Assembly: GCF_004193775.1 (NCBI RefSeq)
Contig: NC_041019.1
Span: 11,952,204 to 12,016,203, forward strand
Direction of reading: 5' to 3'
Length of the DNA stretch: 64,000 nucleotides
From: Glycine soja
Lineage: Eukaryota > Streptophyta > Magnoliopsida > Fabales > Fabaceae
A program made the translations under genes and the position numbers. Position 1 is the stretch's first letter; the number at the start of each line of letters is the position of its first letter. Positions 18,404 to 32,484 of the stretch are shown in pieces. The notes beneath the pieces were generated by a model, which saw nothing but the letters and a program-made list of their open reading frames with translations, was not told the origin of the DNA and made no database searches.

Positions 18404-18789
18404 TTGTGGTAGAGCAAAATACAGATTATTTATCATTATTCTTGCAAGTGGCTAGAGCATGGCATTTCCATGTTCTCAATGCAAAGGTTCTCAAACATTA
18501 GCCATTGATTAGCTGCTAATCTACTGTTAAATTCTAAAATTATTTTTAGACAAAAATGTCATTCTAAATTTCTAACACATTATGCATCTTATAGCCAATA
18601 AAAAGAAGTTCTTGTTGTTAGGCATAAAAAAAAAACTAGAACTTATTTTTTTTTAAAAGATAATATATTTGGGATTAAAACTAAGGCAATAACTCAAAAG
18701 CACAAGGATATTAACTTAGGAAAAAAACTTAATAAATCTTTTCTTTTTAAATATGCAAAATCCATCCATGTTTAAAATATTTATTCCTA

Positions 18790-20050
18790 CTATTTTATGG
18801 GAGCACTTTAAAGAAACGATTGGAGCAAGCAACCCAATCTGGAAGCAATGAAACAATCGTTGATCCTCCATCTCTCATTAGACGATACAGGAAGTGGAAG
18901 TTGGCTCACAAAAAAAAAATTGGGTCAAATATCTAAGGCGGCACGCCAAATTGCTGATAGGATTGTAAGTTAATTTTTAGTTTCAATTGTCTATATATAA
19001 TAACAACAATAGTCCGTAAACAATTTCATATTTTGTTGGTTGCAAGATTCCCTAGAAGAGCAATTTGCACAGGGTAGCTTTGTAGGTTATGGACGTCAGG
19101 ATGTACTGACCACTGTCATTAGGCTACCAGTGCATATTGGTTGTGTTCGTGTTGCTGGAGCCAGTGTGACGACTAGGCAATACTTTGGACAAGCTTCAAC
19201 GGGCTCCCACACATCTACGTCGATAAGCCCAAAAGAGTTGGATCAAATGAAACAAAATATTAAAGAGGAGTTGCCACAAAATATCAAGGACAAGCTGAAA
19301 TAGTCGATCACTGTAAAAGTGACGAGACAACTAATGTTGTCATTCAGGCAGATGCAGTCCAGGGAATCGTACATCCAATTGAGCCAGAGGTAGCTCCTTA
19401 TGGTGCCCGTGTCAGAACAAAGGAAAACTGTGTTGATCCCTCGGGGCAGGACCCAGACACTGATGCATAAGACAAACATGGGTTGTATGTTACTCACAAT
19501 CCTCCCCGCCTGATTGCCCTTGGAATAGTTTATGAGGGGTCAACAACCGCGCACCATGTGCCTTTGGGCAACGATATGGTAAAGGTAGGTGTTGAGGAAG
19601 TTCGAGATGTTGATGCTCGTGTCCATGTATCCACTGAAGAGGTTTAGTTAGTGGGGCAGACCCTTAACACCTTCTTTGCTTGGCTGAAACATCTTCAACG
19701 ACCTTTTTAAGAAAAAAGGTATATGCTTTTGTTGTGTCAAAAAAGGATTTGTTACAAATAAAACGTTGATTGTCGTTAACTTATGTTTATTAACTGTATA
19801 GGATAAACAGGTACCAAAGAGACCAATAAAGCCTCCTGATAGGTCAGAACCTGATGACAATCTCATATACCATATGGCATTAATGACCCCGTAACTTTTC
19901 CTCAAGCCTATGTAGGTGTCGTGGGATGCAACTATGTTTGTGGTGTACAGTGATAATGTCCCCTTGTACATAAAGCATGAAGATCTTAGGGAAATAACAC
20001 ACGGTGGTCAATGTTTGAACATTGTTGTTATACAATTGTGGGTTATGTAA
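18790..20050 (+). pseudogene. TNP1-like CACTA protein gene, decayed
   Basis: Exon-like pieces encode SNETIVDPPSLIRRY (about 18860-18910), then, after GT..AG at about 18967-19046, DSLEEQFAQGSFVGYGRQDV, a coiled segment with repeated K and Q, PPRLIALGIVYEGSTT (about 19500) and, after a further intron, YIKHEDLREITHGGQCLN (about 19970-20010). These resemble the plant Transposase_24/TNP1 family of CACTA elements, which binds the subterminal repeats. Stops near 19303, 19468, 19646 and 19890 break it. It may once have supplied the DNA-binding partner of a TNP2 transposase, which is absent here. Confidence 0.75.
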
Positions 20051-20264
20051 GTAAATTTAAATTACAACCCATTACCTAATTGAGTATATTAAATTGATGC
20101 ATAATTTACTTTATTTCAACAAAAATTGATGCATAATTTACTTTATTTGAACATAATATATACTGCCTAGATTGGTTTGGTTCTAGCTTGAATTAGCTCT
20201 GCTTTTAATTTGCAGGTTTGGATTTATTTAACAAATAAACAAAATATTAAAAAAATGCAAAAAC

Positions 20265-20650
20265 AACATTGGTTATGTCAAAACTGATGTTGTATTGTGC
20301 TATACAGCATCAGTTTTGACCAAAACCGATGTTGTAATGCACCATACATTATCAGTTTTGATCAAAACCGATGTTGAAAGTACTATACAACATTGGTTTT
20401 GGCAGAACTGGTGTTGTATGATGCATTACAACATCGGTTTTGATCAAAATTAATGTCGTTTTTACTCTATTTTTTTTTTTGCTATTTGCTACTATAACAC
20501 ATTGATTTTGGGGAGAACCATTGTTTTATAGTGGATTTTAACATCGATGTTTATAACCAATGTTAAAAATGAACTGCTTTTAACGTTGGTTGTTTCAATG
20601 TTGGTTCAAAATCGATGTTGAATCTCCATAAAAACCAATGTTAAATGTCA
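20265..20650. repeat. Right subterminal inverted-repeat array of the CACTA element
   Basis: Hairpin-forming units such as ACATCGGTTTTGATCAAAA and AAAACCGATGTTG alternate several times. The core is the same as in the left array, and their density near the end is typical of the superfamily. Confidence 0.88.
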
Positions 20651-20667
20651 ATTTTCTAGTAGTGGAA

Positions 20668-21052
20668 GCACTTTGGGTCAAGTTAATTTGGGTAAGTCTC
20701 TTTTTTTTTTCTTGTAACCTGAATGGACTTAACTTAGGTAGATTTAGGTCAAACCAAGTCAATTCTCGGGCTACCTAAGATAAATGGTTAAATTAGGAAA
20801 TATAGCAAAATGGAGAAAAAATTGAAGAAAATCAAGGGAAAAGAAGAAAAAACACATTCGACATAGATGTTTGTGTGAGAAAATAATCATGATTCAACGC
20901 ATAGACAAAAAAAATCATTTAAAATCAACATATACATTAGCATAAACACGAACAAAAGTTTTTATTCAACATAGATATAACACAAATATAACCTATAAAG
21001 CAAGGGAAAGAAAGGATGAATTAGTGAACAATATGGTGGTCTGGTGTGATTG
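20668..21052. other. Short intergenic stretch
   Basis: No coding frame or recognisable element was seen between the CACTA right border and the TRIM-like element. Confidence 0.5.
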
Positions 21053-21743
21053 TGTTGGAGTACAAGTGTTAGGTGAAGTGTGAGGTGAAGTCTCACATTA
21101 GGAAAGAATGAGAAAGTTGAACATCAAATAAGTAAGGATAAGATCCATAAATCTATGCCTTAAGATTTTGGGTTAAGGTGTGATGTTGAGTTCACTTATG
21201 TGGTTGGCTCATGGCCCATTGGTGTAGTCTCCCCAATGTTTATCCCCCTTAGACGCACAATAATTGGTATCAAAATTGGTGGTTCCACGTGGTGACCAAT
21301 TCAAACAAGTAAAATGATGGCGGTGGATCCATGGACATAAGGATCCATTGTATCAAAAGTCTTCCTGGCGAATGAGTCCATGCACGAAGGCCAAGTATTA
21401 GGTCTCACAGGCATTGTGGCAATGCAAGATACAAGAGCATGTTGGCAACAATGACTAGGCGGGTTGGGGCAACCACAATTAAGCTCTAAGGCCCCACATG
21501 CAATACTCGTGGATAAAAATGGCTTTCGCTCGAAGGGAAGACTACCATGTGAAAGAGACTCACACTTGAGGGGGAGATTGTTGGAGTACAAGTGTGAGAT
21601 GCAACCCCACATCAAGTAGGAATGAGAAGGTTCAACATCATATAAATGAGGATAAGACTCATAAATTTAAGCCTTAAGATTTTAGATTAAAGTGTGGTGT
21701 CGAGTTTATTTGATTTTCTCGTGACTCATTGGTGTGGCCAACA
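21053..21743 (+). mobile_element. TRIM-like small LTR retroelement
   Basis: A direct repeat beginning TGTTGGAGTACAAGTG occurs at 21053-21259 and, diverged and shorter, at 21579-21743. After the first copy comes TTGGTATCAAAAT (about 21264), a degenerate initiator-tRNA-Met primer site; before the second comes the purine tract TTGAGGGGGAGAT. The internal part (about 320 bases) has no coding capacity for element proteins. These are the marks of terminal-repeat retrotransposons in miniature. No clean target duplication was found. Confidence 0.75.
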
Positions 21744-24700
21744 ATGGAAAACTCTCAAAAAATGGGGTGGCCAGCGGCAAACTAGGAAAAACTATTACTC
21801 TACTATGGGCACATGAAATACACAAAAATAAGTTTAAAAAAACAAATGAAATAAAATATGAGTATCTTAATTAGACCTTAACATTAACCTTAAAAAGTGA
21901 TAATGTAATTAATTTGAGTTTCAAATTTACAATATTGAACATGTCACTTGGCTTGACTTAGTTGAAGCAAGTCATTTAATTAGGTTGAATTCAAATAAAG
22001 GCTTACTAAAGTAATCGAGTTTATCCGACCAAGATTCATCTTTAGATGTATATCTCAACAGTACGAGACACTAATCATGTCAAACACGTATACACATGGA
22101 AATAGTATAACTTTTAGTTTTAGTATCGTGTTTCCAAAAAATACCACATGATTTAAAAATCTTTTTTTTTCAAAATCACTGTACTAAGTTAATGGGCAAC
22201 ATAGCGCTAAACCAATCAAAGCGTCTCAACTTTACATTCGAGTGGATTAAAGTGAATATATGGCTTTTATAAAGAGATACTGGCAATACCCAATAACTTT
22301 GTTATCTATCGTTCATAATTTCTAAAAGCTGGTTAATTATATAAAAATATACGTGTGTGCGTGTGTCACTAAAAGGATGTGGCTTACAAGCAATGCAAGA
22401 GGTTCAATGCAATAATAAATAAAGCACATAAAAATGAATGGTCCATTCAATAGACAAGATGAATGGCTTAAGTCGATTTAATAAATAGCACACCGTATTC
22501 GTTTCATCCATAGAATCTGCCTTTACTTTTATCTTGCAATGGTAATCCCGACCTACATAGCTGGTGTGGCAAATACACATTTGTCATGACCACATACATG
22601 CATATACTTTAACCTTCCTTTTCAGTGACACTGCTTGCACAACACAAAACCAGACATTCTAACCCATATTATATATATATATATACACACACACACGAAT
22701 AACAGAATAAGATAAGAAACTCTATTAAAAGAATATTATTTTTAAAGTAAAAATGATGTCGACTAGTGCATTATGGAAATGAAGGCGTTGCTCAACTGAT
22801 CAAATAATAGCCTCTCCATATGATTTCTAAAAATTGTAAGCTTTCAATGATACTACAATTAGAAATTTAGAATGCTTTTCTTTTCTTTTTTTATTTTTAT
22901 TTTTCCTGTCAATTAATTAATTAATGTATTGATAATATCGATTAAGGAATATTTGATATATATTTTATAAAATAGTTACAATTATTTAAAAAATATAATA
23001 AATGATTATTGGATAATTAAATAATTTTAACATGTTAATTGTAAAAAAACTCAAATTAATTCTTAATAAAAAGAGATAGGTTAACTTAATATGTATATAA
23101 AATAATAAATATAGTAAAACATTTAGCTAAATGATCTCATTAATAAATTTTAGCTAAATTATAATTTTAATTTTCCTATAATTTTGAATTTGTAATATAA
23201 TTTTGGTATTCTTATTTTTAAAGTAAAATATTTAGTCTCTCTATTTTTGATAATCTTAATTGTTGTTTTTGTAAAATAGGTGGATTAAGTATCTCGATTT
23301 AGAAACATGAGAACCAAAATCAAAGATTCAAAATTATAGGAAAATTAAAATTACAATTTAACCTATTTTTTTTATGGGTATATCATACTTTGTCTTAAAA
23401 GAAATGTAAATATCATATCTATTTCAATAGTCATTTTTCTGTGAAATCCAAAATAAATACTAAACTGTTTTTTTTTTCTACAACTTTTCAAATAAGACTC
23501 CTTAAATTAGTAACAGAAATATTTATACGTACATATTTTTTTACAGTAATATTTATATGTACATATATAATCTTATTAATACTGGTAAATAATATGTATT
23601 GTTGGTCCAAGTGAAATGAGATTCAGATAATTTAATTAATATCTTGAATTCAAATTATATGAATGAGAAAAAAATGATTGGGAAAAAATATGTCACTAAA
23701 AATAATCAATCAATTTTGTGACAAAAATAAAAAAGCACCCTACTAAAAATTATGAGCTGAATTTTCTAGTAAAAATGGATACTTTATACTTATAACACAT
23801 TACAAACACAACAAATATTGCATTATATAAAATTTATCACTGAAAAATTAAATTCTCAATGAATAATTAAAAAAATGGTATAACCTTTTAAGTAATTGAC
23901 TTAGCTAAGTGATCACTTTAATTATTTCCTAATTACGGAGGTAGCTTGATCCGGCTTGCCATAGAGAGAAAAAATCATACGCATCGATATCCACAACAAC
24001 ACGGAAGGGTGCTCGAACAATTAGGCAAAAGGGTGTAACATAATTGCATAATTAACCTAATTGTAAAATCGATTTTACAATTATTCTGAAAGATATCTTT
24101 TATATGAATGTAAAAAATGTAAAAGAGATTTTACACTATCAATCAATTAAAAATCAGTCTTAATGCATTTTTAAAAAATATCATTTGATTTAACAAATTT
24201 CTTATATATAATAATTTATAATTGAATAATAATATAAAAAATGTATTATGTCAGTAAATGTACTTTTTCCTTTTTTACCTAAGGTAAATTAATTTAATTT
24301 TGACCATTGTGCGTTTAAATACAAGAAAGAAAATCTATGATTAATTAGAATACATGTACTTGTATTAAAATATGGTTGACATCACTTATAATTTTCTTTG
24401 TACGTTTTAAATTTAGTTTACCTAACATGGCAACTATAAATTGATTGAATTTGTAGGACTTTCAATTAGAATAAAAAAATCTTAGAAAATTAATGATTCC
24501 CACATCACAGGATAGGAATATCACTAATTAGAGATGGACCATTAAACCACCTTATTTAAAGACTATTGAAAACGAAATTTGATAATGAATATAGGACCAG
24601 ATGTTAATTAAGGGATTAAAATATAAGGAACCAAAAAAGTATAAGGTAAAATTATTTAATATATTAAAAATAAATATATTTAATTCTTTTTCTTTAATAA

Positions 24701-27486
24701 TCGGGAAGATTTAATAATGAATATTAAATACCCCTTGCTTTATGCTTACAAGTCATTCATAATATTGCCCAAAAAATATATTTAAATAAAATTTATCATA
24801 TTAAATTAAGAAACTTGTTGAAAATATCTTTAAATCAATCATTAGATAAATAAAAATAAAAAAATAAATAGAAAGAAAATTATATAGTTTAATAAATACT
24901 TTTGAATTATTAAAAACATTTCACAAAAATATATTAAATTTTTCTTCAAAATTTTATTAATTAGAAAATATTTTTAAAGTATTTACTCGGTTCCTTTCTA
25001 ATTCTTTTAAGATTTTTTTATTTCTATTAAATTCCAATATAAGGTAAATTATTTTTTAAATTAAACTAATATCTTTTCTTATATCTTAAATATTTTACAT
25101 CTTTGTTATAAATAAAAGAAAATCAATAGTTGGAGAAATATTAGAATAATAATTTTATTTGAGCTAAATTACTTAATAAGATACATAACAAATAAAAAAT
25201 ACAACAAAAAGTTAAAAAATAACTTTCATGTAATTGAAAATATTGATTACACTTTTAATCTGTGTATCATTATCTTTAAAGACGATTAAATTTTAATAAC
25301 ATTAATTAGTCAAAAGAAAACTTTTATAGATCACAAATATTCTAAATAATCTTGTTCAAGATGGGTAAAATTATTATGAATGATAAAATTTTTTCTACTA
25401 ATATTTAAGGTTATTACATTCTCTAGACTTAAATTAAAGACTATTAATTAAGCTAAAATTACTTCAGATTATTTTATTCATGTAATTAATGGTAGCTAAA
25501 GAACACTTTATCAATAGATCCTCTATTAAATGCTTTTGTTTATTTAAAAAAAATAAGAATTAAATATTTTATTCTATTTTTGTCTTTTTATATAAAAAGT
25601 ATCAAGGTTTATTTTGATATTTTTTTGTCAATCAATTAAAAACTACCATGATGTGAGTTTTAAAATAATTCTTAAAATTTAATAATTTTACTATATATAT
25701 CAATTCATAAGAATAAATAAAACTCTTACACTATCAAAATGTTCTAATTAAATTTATAAAAAAATTCTAATAAATACTTGATGCTTTTAATTTCTCACCT
25801 ATTATATATCGATAGAATTAATTTAACATTTATCCTTTTTTTTATAATAAAAGTGATAGAATGGAAAGTCACCTCAATACTTTCTATTGGATAGGATTGT
25901 GAAGGATGTTGGGATTGTTAGCAAACGCTCACCCAATAAATTATTAGACATGCCTAATTAAATTATTAGTTTTATATAATTACAACTATGTAGAGGTCCA
26001 ATAAGAAGATCAATGCACAAGCTTATATTATAAGTATAAGTAGTTTTATCCAATTGTAATCAGTCTCTAGTCATCAAGAGATACTATTTAGAAGAGTTTT
26101 CCATCTAATGAGATTTTAGTAACTTTGGAGGAAATCAAATCTACATCCATGAAAAAAAAATGAGAGTTAACTCTAAATCTATGGCCGCTAGTGCACCACC
26201 AGTGCCAACCTACATTAGCAACATTTCACTTTTTTGAAGCATATTATTCTTAATTTCTTAATGGTATTCTAAGGAACTTATAGAATTTCTTGTTAAATAT
26301 TTCTATCTAATTAAAACGGTTTTATTTTTTCATAAAATATTATAATAATATTTTTAATTACTACTATGTTAAAGACATTTTTAATAATTTTATTTTATTA
26401 AAAAAATTTATTAGTTATTAAACACATCTAAAAAGCATTGATTAACAAAGCATTCGTATTATTTAACATATATATTCACTTAGGATGTTGAATTTTATTT
26501 ATTACACTATTCAATGTTGATTAAGACTAGAGAGAAGTTCGTGTTCACAAATGTCGGAACAGCTATAAATTTGTGTCGGTGGAGTTTATAGGATATTCGT
26601 CCTCAACTCTTTTTTCTTGCCGTCATCCGTTGACGTGATGTTCAATAGGGTTTAAATAATTATGAATATATTACTCAGAAAAAAAATCTTGCTAATCAAG
26701 TTATATGCGTGTCTCTTACATTTAATTACTTGATGTTTGATGTTAACTAGATTAGTTCAATTTCAATGCAATTTGATGCTAACAATCTCCTAACTTTATA
26801 ATGACGTAATTTCTATTTCTCTTAAAATTCTTTCTCAACTTTTATTAGGCTGACTGTTTACTTGTATTATATTATAGAGAATACATGAAAGAATATATAA
26901 ATGACAATGTAAGACCTTCAAATGAACACAAAATCATGATTCATACTAAAAGATAAATAAATGTTGTATGACTTCTTCACACCCTATAATATAAATTAAT
27001 TAATTAATATTAACATATATAAAGGGTAAAATATTATATTGTTTGACAGTTGATTAATAAAATAATGTATAGATTAATATATATAATAGTTAATGTATAG
27101 ATGTACGCATATAGTATTTCTTTTGTTTTCTTGCTACATATAAATTACGTTTGGTTAAGTGAAAAGTAGTCTATAACCTCCGAAATTGACATTTTATCCT
27201 TCTTGAAATGGATTGCTGCCAAATGAGGAACCACTCTAGATCTTTCCCTACGTTGTTGGCCTGAAAAGTTTGTAAAGTAAAAACAGAATAAGAAACAAAA
27301 ATAACTTCAATTGTTAGAGGTTCCGTGACGTAAATGATTGATTAATAACAACAACAGTAATTATAATAATAACGTATATTGAATTCAATATGTATATATA
27401 ATATTCTTCGGGTATGAATCATGAGCTTAATTATGATACATTTTTTTTACAGCATTAGTATATATATTTAAGAAGTGTTAAAAAAG

Positions 27487-27507
27487 TATATATATATATA
27501 TATATAT
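27487..27507. repeat. (TA)n microsatellite
   Basis: Uninterrupted TA dinucleotide run, short. Confidence 0.9.
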
Positions 27508-27564
27508 AACCCCTCCTGATACATGCTACTTTACTTGCAACTAAGGTCAATGGTACTGGTTTAT

Positions 27565-27568
<4 letters not shown>

Positions 27569-27632
<64 letters not shown>
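27569..27632. repeat. (TA)32 microsatellite
   Basis: Uninterrupted TA run of about 64 bases; likely polymorphic between lines. Confidence 0.95.
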
Positions 27633-27634
<2 letters not shown>

Positions 27635-28835
27635 GTATATATATTCATTATTATATTGTATAAAAGCGTATTAAAATAGCGCCTATACATGCATATACTT
27701 TTTTATTTTGACAAAATACATGCATATATGTTAGACCTGGTTGATTCATGCATGCATGCTGCATAATGATATTATTATTCATATATAATAATCTGTATAT
27801 ACAAAAATTTCAAACTACAGTTACAAGCGTATATTTGTTTAGCATATACATATTTTGATGTCTTTTTAATCTTCATCACTTGTTGGCTTCTTCTTTATTC
27901 TTGCATTGTCAATCAAACAAGGACCACGTGAAAAATGTAAAAAAAAAAAAATGACAAATTACCTTAATTAAGTAACGAATTCATGAAATTAATTAACAAA
28001 ATCTTTTTTTTTAATAAAAAAGGTTATTTCTTTAAATTGGTTAGTAAAAAAATTTAATTTTATTAAAACTTAATAACACATAAATATATCCATGATCGGT
28101 CGTCGAACTTATCTAATGGTAGCATAACATTTTGTTATCATTTGTTGTATATTTGTTAATTCGTTGAGCTTTAAGTAGATAATCATTTCATTGATTTTTA
28201 GAAGTCAATTATTAGAAAGAAAATGCATGGAAATTAATTGACTAGAAGTAAATTGCAATAGCCACTTACCTAACATGCTCTTGCTTTTAAAACGACTTAG
28301 AATTAAGTATTAGATTATTCTATTCTTTTTCTTGGTCTTGAGTCAGTCCTTACAAAGTTACAAATCAACTACTTAAAATATGTTTCTAATCCATAAAATT
28401 AATGTATTATTTTTTAATTCCCCAAATTTAAAATTATATTTTTTAATTCCTAAAATTCGATAATTGTTTTTTTCCTTTGATACATACACCATTAACACAC
28501 TTAAAAGGAGAATATGAATTCATAATTTGTGATAACTTTTAAGAGCCACAATTTGTAAAAAAATTAGAATAAAATATGAAGACAAAAATGAATATATGTG
28601 ACAGTGTTTTTTTCCTAGTTCCCTTCCCTTCTTGCTTCTGCCCATCCCCCACTGATGCTCACTTGATCTCCTCCCCCAACATGAATGTTGACTCGCAAAT
28701 CATGATCGACTTGGCCTTTGGCACAAATTGTAACTCGAACAACCCGCCTGCGAGTAGATACTTCACTATGGAGTCAGTTTACGTGTGCTCATAGTTGTTT
28801 GTGGTGATATCCTTGTTGTTAACCTTCTTAATATT

Positions 28836-29305
28836 ACGATAAGATTATATTTTTGGTCTTTCTAATTATTTCCAATTTCGATTTAGGTATCTCTTTAAAA
28901 TTATTGACTCATTTAGTCATTCAATTATATTTAATCCCGTAAATGTGGTTCTCAAGTTTATATTTAAACATTGACGGTTACAAATGAATGTTGACTACCA
29001 CGTGTTACATTCTGATTGGATGATGACTGTCACGTGTCACGTTCTGATTGGACGTTGACAACAAGAATACATTTTCATCGTCTACAGAGTCAACATCCAA
29101 TCAGAACTTGACACGTGGCAGCCATCATCCAATCAAAATGTGACATGTGGCAGTCAACATTCCTTTGTAACCATCAACGTCTAAATATGAACGATCATAT
29201 TCACGGGATCAAACATAATTAAAGGACTAAATGCGTTAATAATTTTAAAGGGAGATCAAAATCAAAATTAAAAACAGTTAGAAAAACCAAAAATATAATT
29301 TTACC
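28836..29305. mobile_element. Foldback miniature element with long inverted arms and G-box cores
   Basis: The left part (ATTATATTTTTGGTCTTTC ...) and the right part read in reverse complement pair along most of the element, which folds around the centre near 29075. Inside the arms the motif CACGTG occurs three times (about 29001, 29031 and 29112), together with repeated TCTGATTGGA blocks. TAATATT flanks both ends (28829-28835, 29306-29312), a possible seven-base target duplication, though AT-rich. No coding frame. It is most like long-TIR Mutator-type or foldback MITEs. Confidence 0.75.
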
Positions 29306-29866
29306 TAATATTGCATTGTAGTTCTCCATTGAATCTTATTTATTGTAGGTAAAGTTTCATACAATGGGATATTTTTAGAGTCCGAAAGAAAAATTAAAAA
29401 AAAATCTCTAAACAATGAAAATAAATTTTTTATGAATTTATAAATTTAACCATAAAAAAATAATATATAAAACTTATATATTAAGAAGTTCAGTAAAATG
29501 AAATTAATAAATTATTTTTTCAAATTTTTAAAAAGTTGTGAGATCTATCGAAATGGAACAATCACCTAAAGCACGTGTCTAAAACGGTGGTTCTATATGA
29601 TGTGTTTTATTAACATGGTAATTTATACAGAGGAGATGACGTTGTCACGGGCACAACGTTGTGGTACTTAGGCCCGAGTTAGGTGTCGTGGGTTGGGACT
29701 TGCGGGGAGGGAGAATTGGAGAAAAATGTTCGAGAAACCCTCAAACTGTCTGTGTTTTGCGGTGTGATACAAATGGATTGGGGAATAGGAAGTGAAGAAC
29801 GATGAATCTGATTCTTACAAACTTTTTTCTCATAACTAGTGGTGATTTTTAACCTAAAAAAACGCG

Positions 29867-30050
29867 TTTTAAAATTTAATTTAAAATCAAATTCTAGTAA
29901 TTAACAAAAAATTATCACAAATTATAAATTTAATATTTTATGTTTACACTAATAACATTTTTAAAATTTAATTTAAAATCAAATTCTAGTAATTAACAAA
30001 AAATTATCACAAATTATAAATTTAATATTTTATGTTTACACTAATAACAT
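29867..30050. repeat. Perfect 92-base tandem duplication
   Basis: Bases 29867-29958 are repeated without a change at 29959-30050. Identity of both copies in neutral AT-rich DNA implies a recent event, or an assembly artefact. Confidence 0.95.
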
Positions 30051-32484
30051 AAATGAAAAATAACTATTTTACAAATTTAGAAGACTAAAAACAAAACTTT
30101 TAATTTGGATGACTAAAATAGGAAGACCCATATATTTAAAAGATTAAAATTATATTTGAGTCACAAATTAAATAACTTCTGTGAGCTATTTTTCCATAAT
30201 TTAAAATTCTATAATTTTGATTGTTTTTTTTTTGTGAATTATAATTTTGATAGTTGAAATACATGTATTTATGTGTGTAAGCGTCAACATTATATAAAAA
30301 TTAATTTCTAAGAATGTGCTTGTTGCAAATGTGACGGCCAGCTTATTTTAGCTCGTGGGTTTTGTAGACTATAATGTCCACTAAGAAGCAAGTAGTCATG
30401 GCAATCTATCGATCGGGTGATGAAACAATAGATAAAACTCATTTATATATAAATATTAAAAATATAAATAAAATAGATAAAATAATATATATATATATAT
30501 ATATAATATGTAATTTTATGAAAATGATATATTTTAATATTTAATACATTAAAATAATTTTATAATTTTTTACATAATTTTATTAAAATAATATATATTA
30601 CACAAAAATATATAATTTAATTTAAATAATATATTATATTAAACAAATAAAAATATTTTAACAAATATACAGAAATACTTATATATAAGATTACTCAAAA
30701 ATAATAATAAAATTAACACACCCAAATACTTATATATAAATTTTAATAATGATTTTATAAAACTTTTTTTAACTTATTCTCTATTTTCTTTTTTCTTTTA
30801 TTTCTCTTTTATTTTCTCATCACATCTCCTATTTTACATTTCTCTCTTATCTTGGTATTTCTGTTACCACTCGAGATGGATGCACACATCTAAAAAATAT
30901 ACCAATATTGGTGCTTTTTTGTGTGATTACTTTGGTGTGTGTGTTTAAAACAATTTAAATTGACTAACATACACTAAGTTAACCGTAATACATACCTTTC
31001 TACAAAATAATATAATTAACTACAAAAGAAAAAAGAATTAAATATATCCGCTAAAAGATATTTTAGTAATTAACAAGACTCTATTTCATAATTTTGTCCA
31101 CCATAATTAGGCAGAGTCACATGTAGCGACTTTTGAAACACACCATGCATGTATAGCAACTTACAATGATGACCAAAAATATTAAAAATTGCAAGTATAG
31201 GGATCGAAGTAGTATGTTTTAAATTACAGGAAAATAATAATTAAACCTATTTTTTTTATATTTTTATTTATTTATAAATTGTCATATAGGTAACAATGTT
31301 GACTTTTATTATAAATATTTTAAAATTATACATAAATTTATTTTTAATTTATTAATTGTGTACTAGTTTTTATAAATTTAATTACTAATTTAGTCCTTAC
31401 AATTATAAAAAATTACCTTTTAATTTCTAACTTAAAAATCATTTTAGTTTTTATACAAACACTTTCAATTCCGTTTTAACCTTTGCCATTAAAAAAAACT
31501 TATATCATTAAAATATGTTGATATTGAGGTGATATTGCCTATGTTGCTCTTTATGTCTTAGTTCTTATACTTATAATATTTTTTCTTTTGGTTCCTACAA
31601 TTTTTTCAACCACAAAGACAAAAAAAAAAAAACAAAGTGTTTATATAGGGACTGAAGCATATAATTTTTAAGTGTATTAATTAAAAAGTAAAATTTATGT
31701 AATTATAAGAATTAAATGTGTAATTTATTTTTTAAATTACAACATATGAAAATTAAACTCATAATTTTTATAATAAGAATTTAATGCTTATGTACTAACA
31801 ATGTAAAATAATTTTATATTATAAATCAATAAAAAAAAATATTATTAGCATGATTTTTAAGAATTATTATAAAAATCAATAAATTTATAAAAATATAATT
31901 ATGATTTGAATGATAATATAAAAGTGTTTTATAATATGTATGACCATTAAATTCCTTTAATAATCATCCGCAATCACAATTTTTATTTTATTTTTCATCA
32001 CATTATTTATCTTATTAGATATCATTCCTTTTTTTAATCTATTTTTCTACATCATGTACAAATACAATTATTCTTTCTTGTTATTACACTTTTGGTACCC
32101 ACAATTTGGAGTAGACCTAGACCATGACTATTCTGGTCACTATCCTAGTCTTCCTTCTCTCTTAAGTCTTAACACCATTCCACCTTTTGATTGAACTTCT
32201 CTCGTACCACTTCTTCAACCTCTCACGTGGCAAATAAGAAAGGCAACAAATATAGTTAAACACAGGTACAAGATTTATTTATAGGAGCCAAAGGAGATTC
32301 ACCTCCAAGTTTTTTGTCATCAACGGTTGAAAGAAGGTTGACACCAAAAGGTCCCAATTAAACTCACCATAACCTGCCAAAACCTAACACTTTCTCGCGC
32401 ATGTGTGTGCCTACCATAAGTTGCACGGATCCGTAACCCCTTCACTCTTAGGGTCAATTCTGACACCCTTGTGCAATTACACTT

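Larger units (their letters stand above)
16587..20664. mobile_element. CACTA (En/Spm) DNA transposon, non-autonomous, carrying host gene exons
   Basis: The left end is CACTACTACAAAT and the right end, on the other strand, CACTACTAGAAAA, the terminal signature of the soybean-type CACTA superfamily. The three-base duplication GAA flanks both ends (16584-16586 and 20665-20667). Length is 4078 bases. Inside are subterminal repeats, a broken TNP1-like gene and a seipin-like gene fragment. No TNP2/DDE transposase was seen, so movement would need a partner element. Confidence 0.93.
21744..28835. other. Gene-free AT-rich region
   Basis: About 7 kb with no supported gene. It holds TA/CA dinucleotide runs (22671-22696), copies of a short dispersed repeat (24118-24260, 25624-25745) and two TA microsatellites near 27.5 kb. 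The segment 25900-26250 has slightly richer sequence that may be an old retroelement piece but shows no LTR pair. The open frame at 28576-28794 lacks any recognisable domain. Confidence 0.6.

Noticed and set aside
21301..21615. 104-codon minus-strand frame inside the TRIM-like element
   Set aside because: It spans the internal region and part of an LTR without any domain; the element itself explains the sequence.
28576..28794. 72-codon frame in a GC-richer patch
   Set aside because: No domain, no splice context and no recognisable family; it may be a chance frame or an old fragment.
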